Assembly: GCA_030562195.1 (NCBI GenBank)
Contig: JAUJPP010000005.1
Span: 12,954,826 to 13,018,825, forward strand
From: Nipponacmea schrenckii
Lineage: Eukaryota > Mollusca > Gastropoda > Lottiidae
DNA: 64,000 nucleotides
Reading direction: 5' to 3'
The notes under the pieces are model-generated. The model made no database searches. It was given only the letters and a program-made list of their open reading frames with translations, and was not told the origin of the DNA. The translations under genes were made by a program, and so were the position numbers. This document shows, in pieces, positions 41,396 through 56,676 of this stretch (its first letter is position 1; each line of letters starts with the position of its first letter).

Positions 41396-44300
41396 AATCG
41401 CCTCATTAGTCATTACCTCTCAAAATTTCAAACTTACCCCCAGGTAGAAACCCTGAAATAAGCTTATACCTCATGCATCAAGTACCTCCTTATTAACTAA
41501 ACAATATTTTCATTACGATTACTGTTTAACTGAAAACTGATTTCACGCCTTATTAAAGACTGGATAGTTTTATATTTTGACAACAAGTGGTTTGTGCTAC
41601 TTCCTCACTATAAGACTAGATTATTCTATTAATGTGTTACTAAGGCAACCAGAAAAGTAAATTTGTTTCCTGGAGATTGATGAGTCATCAATTATTGAAT
41701 ACTATAGGCAGGAGTGGATATAAGGAGTAAGTTGGAAACTGTAAGAGACAATCTATATTAGAAGATATAGGAAATCAACTCCTTGAATACTGACAAACTC
41801 CTTAGAAAATTGATTTTTCAAGAGAAATTTCTACCGTAAAGAAATTCAAGTGCATGATGTACATGTAATAGCTATAAAGTAAATTCATACAATATAAACA
41901 AATATATTTGATGCATTTGCAATCCAGGTATGAGGTTAAGTAACTTTCTGTTGTGCTACTTTAACTTGTCTTCAGAATGGAATCTAAAAAACAATCCACA
42001 AAAAAATTGATAAAATGAAAACAGGGGATTATATACGAAGAACTGAGAAAATTAAGAATCACAAATTCATAAAAACAATTACTTTTCAGAATCCAAAAAT
42101 AACACAATACAATAACAAAATATGTTCAATGTTATAACATACTGCTCAAAACATTAATTGTTAAGCATACAAAATAATTAAACTTTGTGTCTAGTTTCCT
42201 AATCATATGAATTATAAATTGATTAATTTAATAGCATGTTTTAAACAGAAAGTTTGAGTATAAAAATCAATCCTACATGATGGTGTCGATCTTTTGTACA
42301 TATTATGTATTTTACTGAAACTATGAATATTTATGATAATAAAACAATTTCCGAATAAAAAAAAGGTGGTATGTGCAGGCTTCTTATTCTGAAACATATC
42401 TAAACCCTTCCAATAATGATTGCACATTCAGTGTTCAGGGCACCTCCCAAAAAAAATTTGTTGCACCACCCTAAGAGGGGGGTCAGGTCTGGAGCCTACA
42501 ATCCCACACCATGGTGCTACACATGCATTAAAATTATGACTAATGGTGCTACAGCCTATTTACTGGTTCTTGCTTTCCTGCTTTATTAAAATTTTTAGTA
42601 AAATTGACATCGATTTATTGCCTTTAACTGTTTTTTTTTTTCCACTGCAATCCAACATCTGAATAGCACATGATGCTGATAACATCTTTCAAAATGGAAA
42701 TTGGATAGGAATTCTAATCATATTTTAATGGCTTGAGGTAAGTTACTTTAGAAAGTTAAGAGATAATAAATAATTTATGATAGTCTGACCAATGGAGTGC
42801 CCGTTTTCCTGGTCAATTTGTTATAAAGGTCAGTATATTGTTTAGTAGCCTATATGTATGAAAGGAAAGATAAAACTTTGTGATGATGATAAATGGAGAT
42901 ATCTTATATCAAATGTCATTCCATGTTTATCTGATTATCATTGAATAGATCTGATATTTATCATTCCAAACATCTTACAGGGATTATAAATATATGTGTA
43001 TCAGGGACACTACTAGCATTCTAATCAAATGTGTGTGGTTCACGCAAAAATTGCTTGTTAGAATCACATAAGGCCTTAACAAATAGATTCAGTCCTCAGG
43101 ACACACTAAAGTATTGAAAATAACATAATATTTTCAATGCCAGAATTTCTCATGAAATTCAGAAAATTAAGATTCATTTTAAAACACAACTAGACTACAT
43201 AATTAAACCCTGTCTACATTTACTAGTAATAGACTGGAGTATAGAACACTGCATCTATAGGCTATATATACGATAGAACTGATAGGATATCATTCTTCAC
43301 AAACTCTATCATATATAGTCTATCAAAATTACCAATTATATTAAACATTTTGACATTTAGAATCATAGTATAAGTTATTCATGAATTAGGAAGAGTCATC
43401 AATTCTGTCATAAATAATTACAGGATACTAAATGATCATATCCTCTTTTTATACAAGGTGGAACTTAGATTCATGATAGAATGTTATTTCAGAGATGATG
43501 ATTCATGTATCATTTTACTGGTGCATCATTCATTGAGCTGCAGTGTTAATGCTAGATTTGAAATTTTTTAATGTCTCAAGCAGGCAGAAGAAATGTAAAA
43601 GGTTCAAACAGTCAATAGAATATTTAAAATGTACACAATAAATAAACAAATAAAAGGGATAGTGGGTAAGGACACAGGATTGCACCTATATAAACCCCTC
43701 CAGAATTTATTTGTAACATCCCATTACTATTAGATCTAATCAAATTTAAAACAAAATAAAAAAAATCTTTTAAATTTCAAAATAGTAATTATATAGAAAG
43801 AAATGTTTAGATTAATAACCATTACTATTGTAGACTTAACAGTCAAGTAACAATTTATTCTTGCTTGAGCATATTTAGATTTCAAAATAAATCTTTTTTC
43901 CTTGCAAATTGCCTACACGGTATCATATTTTTTTTACTGCTGTTTGCTGTCACTGTACAGTATGACACTAACATTAGACAGAGAGATTCCACTTCAGTTT
44001 TCCATATGAATCGTAGGCCTATAGTGCAGAATTTTCGTTCGGTATTTTTATTGATTTCACGTCAGTAAAACTGTCATGGAATCATCCTGCAACCAGCAGA
44101 ACAGTGGCCATGTGTACCGATGAATTCCAAGACGGGAAATCGAAGGTGCAACCAGTTCGTTTCTGCTCGAGGAATTTAATTTTTCAAATAAACCACAGAT
44201 GCTTGAGAAAGCGACAGTACAATCATTCGATGCAACATTAATCTCACCTGAAATTCCTGCAAATACAATAATATCCCTCTCTACAGCTTATAGTTATTCC

Positions 44301-47300
44301 ACTAAACGTGAAAACGTATCACGAAATGTCAACCCGCTTATTGGGAATGTCTGCATACATTGTATCACATGACCTATTTATCCAATAAGATCAACTGCCT
44401 TTTAACAACCGAATACTATTTCTATCGACGACCCATTCAGTTGAGTACTTAGAATAGTATAGTATTATTGAAACGTGTTTTTAAGAATATATCTCATAGT
44501 ATTTATTCATAAATTAAAAAAAATTCACTCCTTCGTCAAAACGTTTTTATATTTTTAGTAATGATTCGGTAGTTAAAAGTCACAAAGGTGTTTGACAGCG
44601 CGCGATCTATTGATCAAATCTACTTTCGTTTAGCTTAGAAAATCAACGGTGTGCTAAAGAAACACCTTATTATACACAACATTTAGAAAAATAGTCAATT
44701 TTTAAGGCTCGTTTTTTAATTCTCCTATATAACAGATATGCTACTTGGCCAAAATGATTCATTGACATTATTATTATTAGTGGTAAAGAGGAGGGTGTCA
44801 ATTTCCAAGAACACGGGCCTGCTTCCAATCAATGTACAGTTTAAATTGTACAATTATATGGCAGCTCACATTTGCCAAGACGTCGTCAAAAACGATATCT
44901 TCACTATGCCAAGCTAGCTATTACAAACTTCTCTCGAATATCGGATACTGTCTACATATGGATGAGGATAAAAAAATAGAAATACATGTAGGCGCTTTCT
45001 GGATGAAATCTATAACAAGTCTTTATTGCCCTAACACATGGGGCCTATAAAGTAAGGAATTTTTGCATGTGGAGGTAATTTTCGAGAATCCGTTTATATA
45101 AAAGGTCTTAGTGACCTGCAATTTTAAACTTGTAATCAGGTTTTTAAACAGGAAATGACAATATTTTTATCTAGTTTATATCTGAACCAAAATGTCAAGA
45201 CGTTTTTCATACATTAAATTAATATAATAGGTATATTTATGCACTTGACTACCCGCAGGATAACAAAAATTATGTTTCAAATACAAGATTTTGTATCAAA
45301 TAGAGAACTGTTTATCATGTAATAAACGTGTGTTTCATGTCGAGAACATTGTATCATAAAGAACATTGTATTATATCGAGAACATTGTATCACAAAGAGG
45401 ACATTATATAACAGAACTGCACTCGAACATATTACTCACAAATGTGTTCATAACAGTCGAAAATATATTATCCGCTTTAATAAGTCAATTTGCTGATAAT
45501 ATAAATCAATCTTAAAATCAAAACCTTAAAACTTGCTTGACCCCTAAAGGTCAAGATATAATTTCATCTGGACAATAGAAGTAAAGGGGATCAGTTATCT
45601 CGTGTAAACACTGGACATTACAGAACTGAATGACGAGCAATTAAAGGGGCACGTTCACCGTCCTTTCGTTCAAATGTACCTTATATTAAGAAAAATTACT
45701 GACAACCTACCAATTCCATTACTTCAACTATGACCTAACCAATTGCTCCTCCCGATATACTATCTGCCCTTCCGAACAATCAACAAATAAAAATGCCCAT
45801 TAATCACGAAGAGCGGCCCTTTCTATAATACTCACATAAACCTATGTTACACAATATTTAAACAAATTGTGTATAGTGACTGAAATATTTGCATCTTCAA
45901 TGTTTATTGCGATGACTTCTGAACACAAACTGTGTTGAAAAAAAAATCATATTCATATTTTAACAATTGGCAAACAAATCTAGAGAGATCTTTTTTCAGT
46001 AAACATAATTTCAAATTGATTGGTTTGCATTTATTGTAAAAGGTCAAAGGTTCATATTATATAGACCTATATGAGACAGGGGAAGGGATTAAGAACCTCT
46101 TTATCAAAGTGATGCATTCCTCTGGTTCATTTCAAATTCATTTTCAGATCTTACAGTCATACCTTCGTCTCACTGGATTAATTTTGAGGAATGTATTCCT
46201 TTATCGGTCCAAATACCAATAAATTTAAACTACACAGTATATATCTGAATGAATACAATGCCTGTTCGAACATATTTAACAGGTGTGACATATTTTGTAT
46301 AAAATAGACAACAATGCAATCAATGTAGCGAGCAATATATCACATTTGTACATGCGGTTTTATTACAAACGCGGTTAATATGTGGCATATCGATGTATAC
46401 TTACCGCAGCGTCAAAGGAATTTAATTGATGTACATAACTACCCCTACTGAAAACTTTGTATTTGCTCAACAACCAGGTTAAATTTTTGAGAATGATTGA
46501 CCTCCTTGTACATGGTAGGATTTTTTGTTCTGCTAAATTTCAAATGATCTATACAGTTCAAAGTCTACAAAACCCAGATTTACAAATATTTGATTATTAA
46601 CACATATTTTCTTTTTTAAATATAAAACTTAAAACTTATACCTCCTGTGCCTGTTCTTTCGTAACTTTGTCATTAGTACGAAGTTTCAATGTTTAGCTAG
46701 CACAAAGCTACGACACTCTCTTAAGAATGTAATTCATGCGGAGTTGAAAACAAATAATGGGTTAAGTAGTCAAGTGAATTGAAATGAAACGGTGCTGTAT
46801 GTGCAACCTTTCTGAAACTAATACATAAAGATAGCGCCATACAATACGGTGTTCTTAAAGTGGGTAACCAAATCAAATCGCTGTATTTACCTTCGTCAAA
46901 AGAAAAATACGAAATAGCTTTTACGAATGCTGTCAAGAAAGAGAGTCGGGTTGTGGAAGATTGGGCAGATGGTCATCCTACAGTCACGTAAATTTATCAC
47001 CATAAATCACAATTAGTTTAGTTTCAGATTACACCATCCCACATTATTATATTAATTAGAAGCCACTAGACAATTAAATAACTGAGATCAGTTTCAGTGT
47101 TCAAATAAACGTATACCTAAATGCAAGGGGGTGAGGTGCTTTTACTCCTTCCATAGACACCTTGCCTACCAGTCCTATGTTATTCATTGAATCTAGATGG
47201 CTTCAGATCTGATTAGTTCATTCCCACCACATTGGTTTTGTTGAATTGGGAACATTGACTTATGTATAGGTTCATGCCAGTTTTCCCCATGCAGTAGATT

Positions 47301-48574
47301 TTGTACCGATGAGCTTTAATGGACAAAGCTTCTTTTTGAAGACACGTGCAATTTACAAAAAAAAACCATTAAACTGGACCCTTGATGTGTTCGCCTATCG
47401 TTAATTGTTGGTGAGAATCTTTAGATGGAATGGCGGTCAAATCAGCATTTGCTAATGATCTAAACGTTGGTACATGTATTTATCGTTTCTTGCAAAAACA
47501 GTGTTATTTTTTATCATAGGTCGTACATCCTTTCTCATGTTTTTAAGAAGCTGATAATAATTTATGACCGCTCTGATAATTACTATGCCTCCTTTGCATC
47601 TGAAAGTTATTTTATGGAATCTTCTTGAAAATAATGAAGAAAAGGGTGTGTTTTAGTCACGAGATAGATAATTACATGTTTGAGAAGATTGATGAAATTA
47701 CTAATGGTCCTAGCTAATTAAAAATAGAGTGTCAGGTGCAACCAGTCGAACAGGCACATTTCTTTTTAGAATAACTAAAATATCCTTTCCAAGTTTTATG
47801 TACAACTATTGATATGAGAAAGCTTACAAGGAAATGTTGTAGGGCAGGCGGACTTTCTTGTATTACACAATAGATTCCGACAACTTAGTGTTTCCTGTTT
47901 GCCTTTGTCCAGTCTGTGACTATGCCAATGTATTATACTGGTGCATTGTGGTGGTGATGTGATGATATTGTATGGTATACTATGATGATGGTGTTGTACG
48001 GTGATGTTATATAGTGGTATGGTTTACTAAGATGATGGTGGTGTACGATAATGTCCTATAGTGATGAAAGGTGATGGTAATTATGATTAAAGGAAATTGC
48101 AAGTTTTTTTTAAGAGAGTACTTTACATGATTCTTTGACGTCTAATAATGATCCTTTTCCAAAAACATACAAGATTTTAATGTAACCCCTATTGTGAAAA
48201 TGGTAACACAGCTACATGTGGACGTTATAGAAGCGTGTAGATACAATAGCAATGTCCAAGGTTAAAAGTGTAATGTGTATGTTTATATTATTAATAGCCA
48301 TTATATCAATTAGTCTGTCTCATTAATATATTTATGAAGAAGGTGATAATATATTATCACCTATATATCTTATCACATACCAATTAATTTACCAATTCTT
48401 GTATAAATAATTATCATTTATATAGATAAAAAATACTTTTTCCTATTTCCAACCACTCGTAACATGACATTTTTCAATTCTGTATTTTGACAAAATGATG
48501 GCTGTTACGTATATTGCCACTAAGTGAGGTTAAACTGTTATTGCTAATAGCAAACATAATGATGTATCATAAAG
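41396..48574. other. No gene recognised; one candidate 5'UTR exon donor
   Basis: On the minus strand a CAG|GTGAGA donor at 44248/44247 ends a relatively CpG-bearing stretch (about 44090-44450) that could be the non-coding first exon and promoter of the neuroglian gene; this is weak. At 45653 TTAAAGGGGCACG resembles a MITE family 3 end without a partner. A small tandem GAACATTGTATCA triplet lies at 45341-45400. Confidence 0.35.
47935..48080. repeat. Degenerate GATGATGGTG-type simple repeat
   Basis: Purine/T-rich tract of irregular GATGGTG, GTGATG and GGTGTACG words. Confidence 0.65.
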
Positions 48575-48740
48575 CAACCACCGAATAATGTTAATACAAC
48601 CTCCGAATAACCTCAATACAACCTCGAATAACCGTCAATACAACCTCCGAATAACCGTCAATACAACCTCCGAATAACCGTCAATACAACCTCCGAATAA
48701 CCGTCAATACAACCTCCGAATAACCGTCAATACAACCTTC
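48575..48740. repeat. Minisatellite, 23-bp unit, about 7 copies
   Basis: Unit CCTCCGAATAACCGTCAATA-CAA. Central copies are identical and the edges diverge (CCGAATAATGTTAATACAA, CTTCGAATAAA). Confidence 0.92.
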
Positions 48741-51700
48741 GAATAAAAAAAAAAGAAGGGGGAAGTGACTGAAGTGACTTTCATCGAAGTCTTACAGAGC
48801 GATTTCTGTAGGAAAACTCGGCTAATCCGACAAAAGTGACAGTTTTATAATGTCAATATCTATTATCGTTCTTAACTAAACACTAGGTAGAATCTGGGAA
48901 TAAACTTTCAAAGATAAGGTTGCCGATGGCGGTGTTGACAGAAAATAAAACCCGTTAAAATCTTATTAACTCCGATAATCACTTTACTATTCCATAAAGG
49001 TTAGTTATATGATCATTTTACCATCTCGATATAGTTGTTACCCTGAACTTAACAAAAGTCGCTTAGTTCCCAAACCAAATCCTAAAGTCCAGCACCTTAG
49101 TGTTTGGGTTTATATGATTTCAGGCTCACAGACCCTCAATCACTATACAATGTTGAATTGAATAAAAATTGTGGTTTAAATTTTATAATTCTGTGTTGGT
49201 TTATTCTTTGAAGCTTTTTGCAATAATATATCGATATAAGATTCTGTTTAAGGCATGATACCGGGTAGGTCCAAATAATGAATATGTACGCAGATAAACC
49301 AAGCTTGAGACTTGTATCCCCATTCTAAGAGGTATTATTTCTTTGAAGAATAATTATCTTACAACAAGGCAATATCTGATGCCAAGAGATGAAAGGAAAA
49401 AGCAATATTGGTATTGGCATGTATCAAACATGATAATGTGAATGTAATAAACTAAAGGCTTACTATATATTACATTATTCAAACATTATCGATCCTGTTG
49501 GCCTCTGGTCGCCCAATTTCTCATATAACCGTTTATATTATCTCATCTGGCTTTGAAAATAGTTCTATGTGTTTGTCCCATTTGGACGAAATAATATTCT
49601 TGTTATTCGTTTGACTTCGTATAGCTACTTCGATTTCTGGTACATTTAATATTAAAGGAACAGATTCGCCATCCGTTGGACAGTTGTTGTACAATTGTTC
49701 TAGCTAAACTAATATTGTACACAGCTATATCTTAAAATTTCGGGCACGTCTATCTGCGTTTTTATGTTTTGGAAATCAAATAATTTTTGATTTTTTTAAT
49801 TATCATTTTAAACAGCATCAGATTTTAAGTGTAAGATAAAACACGACACAGGGTTGATTAAATTGAACTCCGTTATGAACCGAAATATCTGGTTCCATCG
49901 TATCCTGTTTTTTAAAATAATTATCATTCCATTATAATAATATTAGTTGAAAAGTTATTGGCTTGATCGATCTTGAACCTCCGGAACATTTTAAAGAGGT
50001 ACGTATATAGAGAATTCATAGGGATTAACTCTTTTATCATGATTGTATCGTGATATAAATTTAAACGCTTTTGCAACATGCTATAGTGCTCTTGTGGTTC
50101 ATCGGAATAAATTACAACCTGAAAATTCTAGACGGTGAATATATCACAAAGATTGTCTGAAAATGTATTTCAATAGATCAGAAATATTCTGCTACTTCAG
50201 TTGAAAAAGGATAAAAATGTGTATGAAACGATATTTCAGTCCTATTCACTTGAGTTGACCATAAAAATTAAACGTAGCTGAAATCGTTGATCCTTAACCC
50301 TATCCCTATGATTAAAGAATATTGGTAGAATGATGGTTGAGAAGTGACTCATCAAGAACATCTCATATTAATCTACTAGTACAGGACATTAATCACCAAA
50401 TCAATTAACTCATTAGTGTCTGATAGTCATATTCTATACATCGTCAGTTGATCACTTTCTTTCTCTATTTCTTACTCTAGTAATAAATCAGTACACCTCA
50501 TTACCTTGAGGCTTTGACTTCTCACCTTCTGGTTAGACTACTGATGTAATAAAACCCTTATTGTCTGAAAACGAACATTAATCCTATAGAAAGGACAATC
50601 CATCAAATGAATATGAAGAAAGAAGTACAATTTGACTAACAATGTTAAAAGCATTGTCACAACTGACAGTATTAGTGAAGAAATAAAAAAGTGATTTAAA
50701 TGAATACCGGAGTGATGGACGAACTGAATTTGACTAGAAAAGGTTTTATGCATGTTCTAATAGAACAAGATAAACTACATCAATCTGTAATCTATATAAC
50801 ATCATGAGCAAAGATTCCACTATTTACATTTATACGATTGGTTTCTCCTTTTAACAATAATTTATAACATTGATCAGTTTCGTTAAAATCTGTAAGAGTC
50901 AAATAGCTAATTCAAAATAAAAAAGTGTAAGGTTTAGTTATTCTACATACACAACCAAATAGTTGTTTAGAAAGATTGGTTAAAAACTGGAAGGTGTTGA
51001 AAAGAGGTTTAAACATGTCATGTGTATTGGGGACACTAGATTTTTGACGTATTTTAGATCAATTAAAGGGAAAGTAAGGATCTTAAATAGAAGACATAGG
51101 TCAAAGCGAAGATGAAAACATGGGTTTCTATCGAATTCACAATTGGCGCTTGGTGTATTTCAACGGAAAGTCAAGAATGATGAATGTACGTACGCATTAT
51201 TGAGCACGGTACTCTTGAAGCCACCAGAAAACATGGGTCAAAATACAAAAATACGATCTGTTGTCTGAATTCTTTGCGACAATCTATATACAAATTTGAT
51301 ATCGGAAAAGTGATAGACTGACACTATCACTTTTTCAATTATATTTTCAATAACAACTTTATCTAATTTTAATTATAATATTCATCAGGTAAAACTGCAA
51401 ATATTGCATTTTGAACTGTTAACAAGTAAAGCATTGCATGTTAACTATATTTTCAAGATGTTGCTTAATTCACAAAATCGGTATTAAGACTGTTTTGATA
51501 CTTAAAGGAAGGAAACGAAGTTTATAATTCCGAACAGAAACAAAGAAATAATGGTTATTATCACGGAATAGTGTTCTGCATGGTACCACACGGTTTCATT
51601 CTTCTTTTCGGTAATTAAACCCGAATTATAGATTAAAAATTGTTTTTTAAATTATTGAGTTTTTATAAAAATTAAATGGGAAAAATTTTCATTTAAAAAA

Positions 51701-53999
51701 TTTTTTTATATTTGATGGTATTTTTATTTTTTAGAAAGTTGGGAAATTTAAAATTTATAATGGCATCTTTAAATTAAATAAAATGAAATATTTTGGGGTC
51801 CCTTTCCCTTTTTAATTATAATTTGATAACTTTTCAGGGGTTCCCCTTTTAAACTTTTGTTTTTTTTTTCATTAAAAGTACTATTTGCTCATTGAAGAAA
51901 TATATTGATATTTTTTGAAGTTTCACTGGATAAAATGGCCAAGCCCCCCTACTTGATATTTATTTTGCGTCTACATACCACAGTCTCATGAAAATTGGTC
52001 ATGCTATTTTTTCTAAAGAAACCTGTAAGACTTTTAAGGCTTCTGTTTTCATGTTTGAGTTGCTTTTGGTATCTTGGAAACAATTGATCTTCTCGAATCA
52101 TACGAACACCAATTGTTATTAACATTCAAGCAGATTATATTGTCGTTGGTATTCAAACGAAGTAGGACCCCTGTAGTGAGTTCTAATCTTTTTCATCACA
52201 CAGAATTTAATATAACTTTCTACTTGATCAAGTGGTAAAGGCTAGCTTTAATCTATTAAGGCTCAATGTTGTTAATAATGTCCACTTCAGGATCAGATGT
52301 TAAAATAACCAGCTGGTTCACAGCTTACTGAAACCGGCCAGAGAGTCATAAATGGCTGGAACTACCCCCGAAAAAATGGATTGCTCACTAAGAAAAAAAA
52401 AAAAACCAAAAAAACCAATTTAAAAAAAAATTAATTTTTTAAAAAAACTAAGAAGCAAAAAAATTATTTTAAGATTCACATTTCTTAATAAAAAGGTTTA
52501 AAACTTTTCCCAAAAAAGTGTATCTTTAATGAATTGGGAAATAAAAAAAGATAACTTTAAACTACTGACAGGGCCGAGTCATTACCCCAACCCTTTACCA
52601 AAACCAAAACCAACGACACAGAATCATTAACATTGAACCAATCCATCTACCATTCACCAACTACATGTACCTAGATTCTAGTGATATAAGCATCCACTGA
52701 AAATGATACGAAATGAGTTTTACGTCTTATACTCTCGTGCACATCAACGGGCGAACGTTCACTTGACATCTACCAAACTAATATGGCGCAGTTACACGGA
52801 TACTTGTATTTCGAGCTAGAGTAGAGTTGTATAAACTCGTTGAGTGAATACTAAATGACGATTTTATGTTTGATGAGTAGACAGAACGCAATCAGAAAAC
52901 TGTTTAATTAAGGATGAATAATAAGGATAAAATCGATAAATACGACCTAGGTTAAATTGTAACTGCTATATCAAGATCAATATAACTTCCAGCAATTCCC
53001 TCTTAAAGCTTTGAATAAAAAAAATGCATTTAAGTATAATGTTGAATTGGCATATTCCCAGGGATTGTAGAGTTGACTAACCAATCTAAGAGTCTCAACA
53101 AAAGTTCTTGTCAGATGGAGACACAAGATAAAACCTCACATTGCAGCGAATTTCTTCATTCGGTCATACACAGCTGCCTTTCAGAAAATCATTTACTATC
53201 AAAAAAATAATTCAAGATATCTTGCCAGGTAAAATAACATAGGCCCACATAGTTGTCACAAATTAAGCCAAAAATATTCCTCATACTCTAAATCTCCATA
53301 AAACTTTCAAGGTCGGACAAAAACTCCAGCCCCTTTCGTCTTTACGAGTAATGCGGACCGGACCGACTGACTGACATTTCTATGTGGGTGTATAAAAAAA
53401 ACCCACTTTAATATCAATTTGATTGGAATGAATTGAACAATTATTTACATATTAGCCATCTATAAAATGTCAAATCTAAATAGGATACTTTCTAGATTAC
53501 ATAATAATCAACGTGGCCTGTACACATACATGTACTATACATTCATTACAGTGGCGTATTTAGTAGGTGGGCCCCATCAAAAGGTAATGATGCCTAAACG
53601 TGCCCATTCTACACGCTACAGTTCTCGTTAGAATATGTTCAATTTGGATGAAGGCGTTATTGTATTATTGAGAACTTACGAAACTATAGTAACTTCCGAT
53701 TCAAGGACTCTGGAAAGTTATCCAGCTATCCAACAAGATTCTGTATTGACCAAGGTGAGACCTAAACACTTAATACAGTCAAAAACCACGACTGCTCTTT
53801 ATTTGTATTAGTTTAAACTTGAGATTCTATTAAAGGGAGATAATAGTACTCAAACTAAAAAAAATGGAACACAAGTAAAGAATGAATTGTTAGGCTACTT
53901 ATGGAAGTAATTCTTTGTTTAAATTATGTTTTCAACAGCCATGTTATCGTGAACAAAAATTGCTTGCCTATATATTTATATGTCAACTTACATATAGGC
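48741..53999. other. No gene recognised; two suspect-quality patches
   Basis: The patches at about 51630-51860 and 52380-52560 show stretched homopolymers and words such as GGGGTCCCTTTCCCTTTTT, unlike the surrounding sequence. The rest is ordinary AT-rich non-coding DNA. Confidence 0.5.
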
Positions 54000-54905
54000 C
54001 TAAGCCTAATGCATTTGTATTAGGTTAAGGGTCAAAAATGTAAAATTCCCTTTTCCCCCACAATTTTAAACTGATTGACTCTTCCCATCCACTTTTCTGA
54101 CCCTACCTACCTACCACTTCCCCGAAAACTAAATGTACCGATCATAATGAGCAAGATTGTCTTGTCTAAATAAATATTATTATATGCTTTTTATCACCCT
54201 CCGTTTGCTTAGTTTCTACGCAGAAGGCCTACGCATCAAGAAAGCTTGTTAATGGCTACACCTAGTCCAACGGATAAAAAAGAAGTTTCATGCTTTTATC
54301 AAAAAGAACATAATTTTTTATTTCAACCAGAGTTAAACAATATGTTTGTTTCGATAAATTACAATATACAATAATTACTATACTTTTTTTTTTTATTATT
54401 AAGTCATTTACCCTTTACTTTCTTCTTTCTGTCAATCCAAGAATAAATGAAACACGCTAGAAATATGAGAGTGACAAGAAGAAACATTGATAAACCAGAA
54501 TCAATCCTTTATATATTTAGTTTGTCTTATAGAAAAGAGTTAATTTGGGTTCTAAAATTTGGGTTTTCTGTTACTGAGGCTAAATTTCTATAAGAAACAT
54601 ATTTTAAAGCACCAAATGGTCAAGTGTAGTGACTAAAATTTTTTATCGTTCACTAAAGCATTGTACAGACCCTATATTATTACAATAATAACTTTTATTG
54701 TTCAAGCTGCCAAAATAAAAGATGAATTTCTAAAGATAATTTGTAAATGTAACCAAATGAAGGGAAGACGTTCAAGATATAAACCAAGTTGCCGGTCCAT
54801 TCTATATTCCAGATAAGAACCTCTAAAAACAACTTGGTGATAATAATTTCAACTTTCGGACACGAATACAGCGGGATAAGTTGGGGTCAACTGGGATTTG
54901 AAGTA
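54000..54905 (+). repeat. Foldback structure: outer left arm
   Basis: Ordered blocks (poly-GACCCTACCTACC block about 54000-54190; AAGAAGTTTCATGC about 54280; TTTACCCTTTACTTTCTTCT about 54405; TTGGGTTTTCTGTTACTGAG about 54562; ACACGAATACAGCGGGATAA about 54860) all recur, inverted and in reverse order, at 59943-61460. Confidence 0.8.
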
Positions 54906-56229
54906 GCTCAACTTTCAGGACTGTGTCCAAGGTAGGAGAACCTTAAGGGAGGTGTACAGCTTTTAGGACCATGTCCTTGGTAGTAGAACCAATTGCTAAC
55001 CAGCAATAGATGATGTTGCTTACTTCAAAGATCAAGGTCAAGAGGATTATCTCTTGATACCAAGACCCGGAGCTTGTTGACTGAGCTCCTATGCCTCTTT
55101 TGGGCTGTATTATTGTTTTCTTTTATGATCCTTATAGACTGCCCTAGATATCGTAGACTAAGACCTAGTCCACACACCTGCCTGGTTTAATCTCAACCAG
55201 AATCTACTTTCTTCCCTTCAGTGATCAATGATCAAGAGTAAAGATTTGGTTACATTTACTTTATATACACGTTATGGTGAACCAAAACAATTGTTTTTAT
55301 TACAATTTATTTCAATTATGATGAAATATAAGTTGTACAATGCTTTCTTTTATTTTAAACTTAATTTCAACTAAATCTAAACCTATTCTGTTCTAAAAGT
55401 ATGAATCTTATGAATTAATCAGCTCAATAACAAAAAATATTAATTTTAATATTCAACCCAACTCCAATCTTCAAGACAAAGTAAATATATTGGTATCAAG
55501 GATTTATCTTTATCAATGTTATATGTTGCATATCGAAGGAAAGACGCTGGTGTATCTCAAATTCTACTATTGTAAAAATAACCTTCTTTTACATTTCAAA
55601 CTTTTCATTTTATCTTACACTAATATTTGTACTAAGAAAAACAGAAGCCTAATATAGAAATTCATTCATTCTATTTCTAAAAGATTCTTGGAAATTGAGT
55701 TTGAAAATTTCTGAAATATTAGATTAATTAAAAAGTACATTGTAGGAACAGGCTTGGTAACACTTCCCAATTTTAAATCCAATATTTAAACTGGAGTATG
55801 TACCGATTATAACGGTGTATTTTAAATATTTCTACATAACAATCTAAAACAGAGTTAACACTAAATTTATTGTGAAAATGATTTGTTTTGAATGATTTTT
55901 TTACGAATCTTGTAAAAGTGGTAAAGTATAAACCAAGGATGAAATCAACTGAAAATAATAGAAAATTATTATGAGTTATTGCCCTTGTTCAATTTTTTTG
56001 TTCAAAGGGGTTATATTGAATTTCCCAAAAAAAAATTTAAAAATTTAATATTTAATACTGGTGTTTCTAACTTTCATTCTAATTCAAAGCTGCGAGTAGG
56101 CGTAAATTACCTTGACTGAAAAACTATCTATAACTATTGTAATGTTATAAACAAGGGGTTAGGACCAAACTAAGCTTATAAAATCAAATACTTCACTAGC
56201 CTTGACAATATTAATTTTCTAGTTAACTA

Positions 56230-56676
56230 TATTTATGTATTTCTATTCGATTCTCCTTTAATAAACAGGGAATGTAGAATTAAGCTGACAACGCATGTTG
56301 TTAAAAACAAAATCTTGCGTGACTAAATGTACATTGCAAGATTTTTACTGACCACAACTACCTACCTTACTGACTCTATCTACCCACCCTAGTGACCCTT
56401 GCCACTTTACTGACCCTACCTGCCTTACTGACCCGTTATAAATATTGATAAACTAATTGAGTTAATTTGGATTCTAAAATTTGGGTTTTCTGTTACTGAG
56501 GCTGAATTTTTATAAGAAACATTTATTATAAAGCACCACATGGTCAAGTGTAGTGACTAAACTTTTTAAACGTTCATGAAAGCATTGTACAGATCCTATA
56601 TTATTACAATAATAACTTTTATTGTTCAAGCTGCCAAAATAAAAGATGAATTTCTAAAGATTATTTGTAAGTGTAA
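56230..56676 (+). repeat. Foldback structure: inner left arm (internally deleted)
   Basis: Carries GATTCTCCTTTAATAAACAG, the GACCCTACCTGCC block and TTGGGTTTTCTGTTACTGAG through ATTTGTAAGTGTAAC, but lacks the middle block present in the outer arm. The 51-bp array starts immediately after. Confidence 0.8.

Noticed and set aside
44090..44450. Promoter / first exon of the neuroglian gene
   Set aside because: Only one donor-like site and mild CpG content support it; kept as a possibility and not called as a feature of its own.
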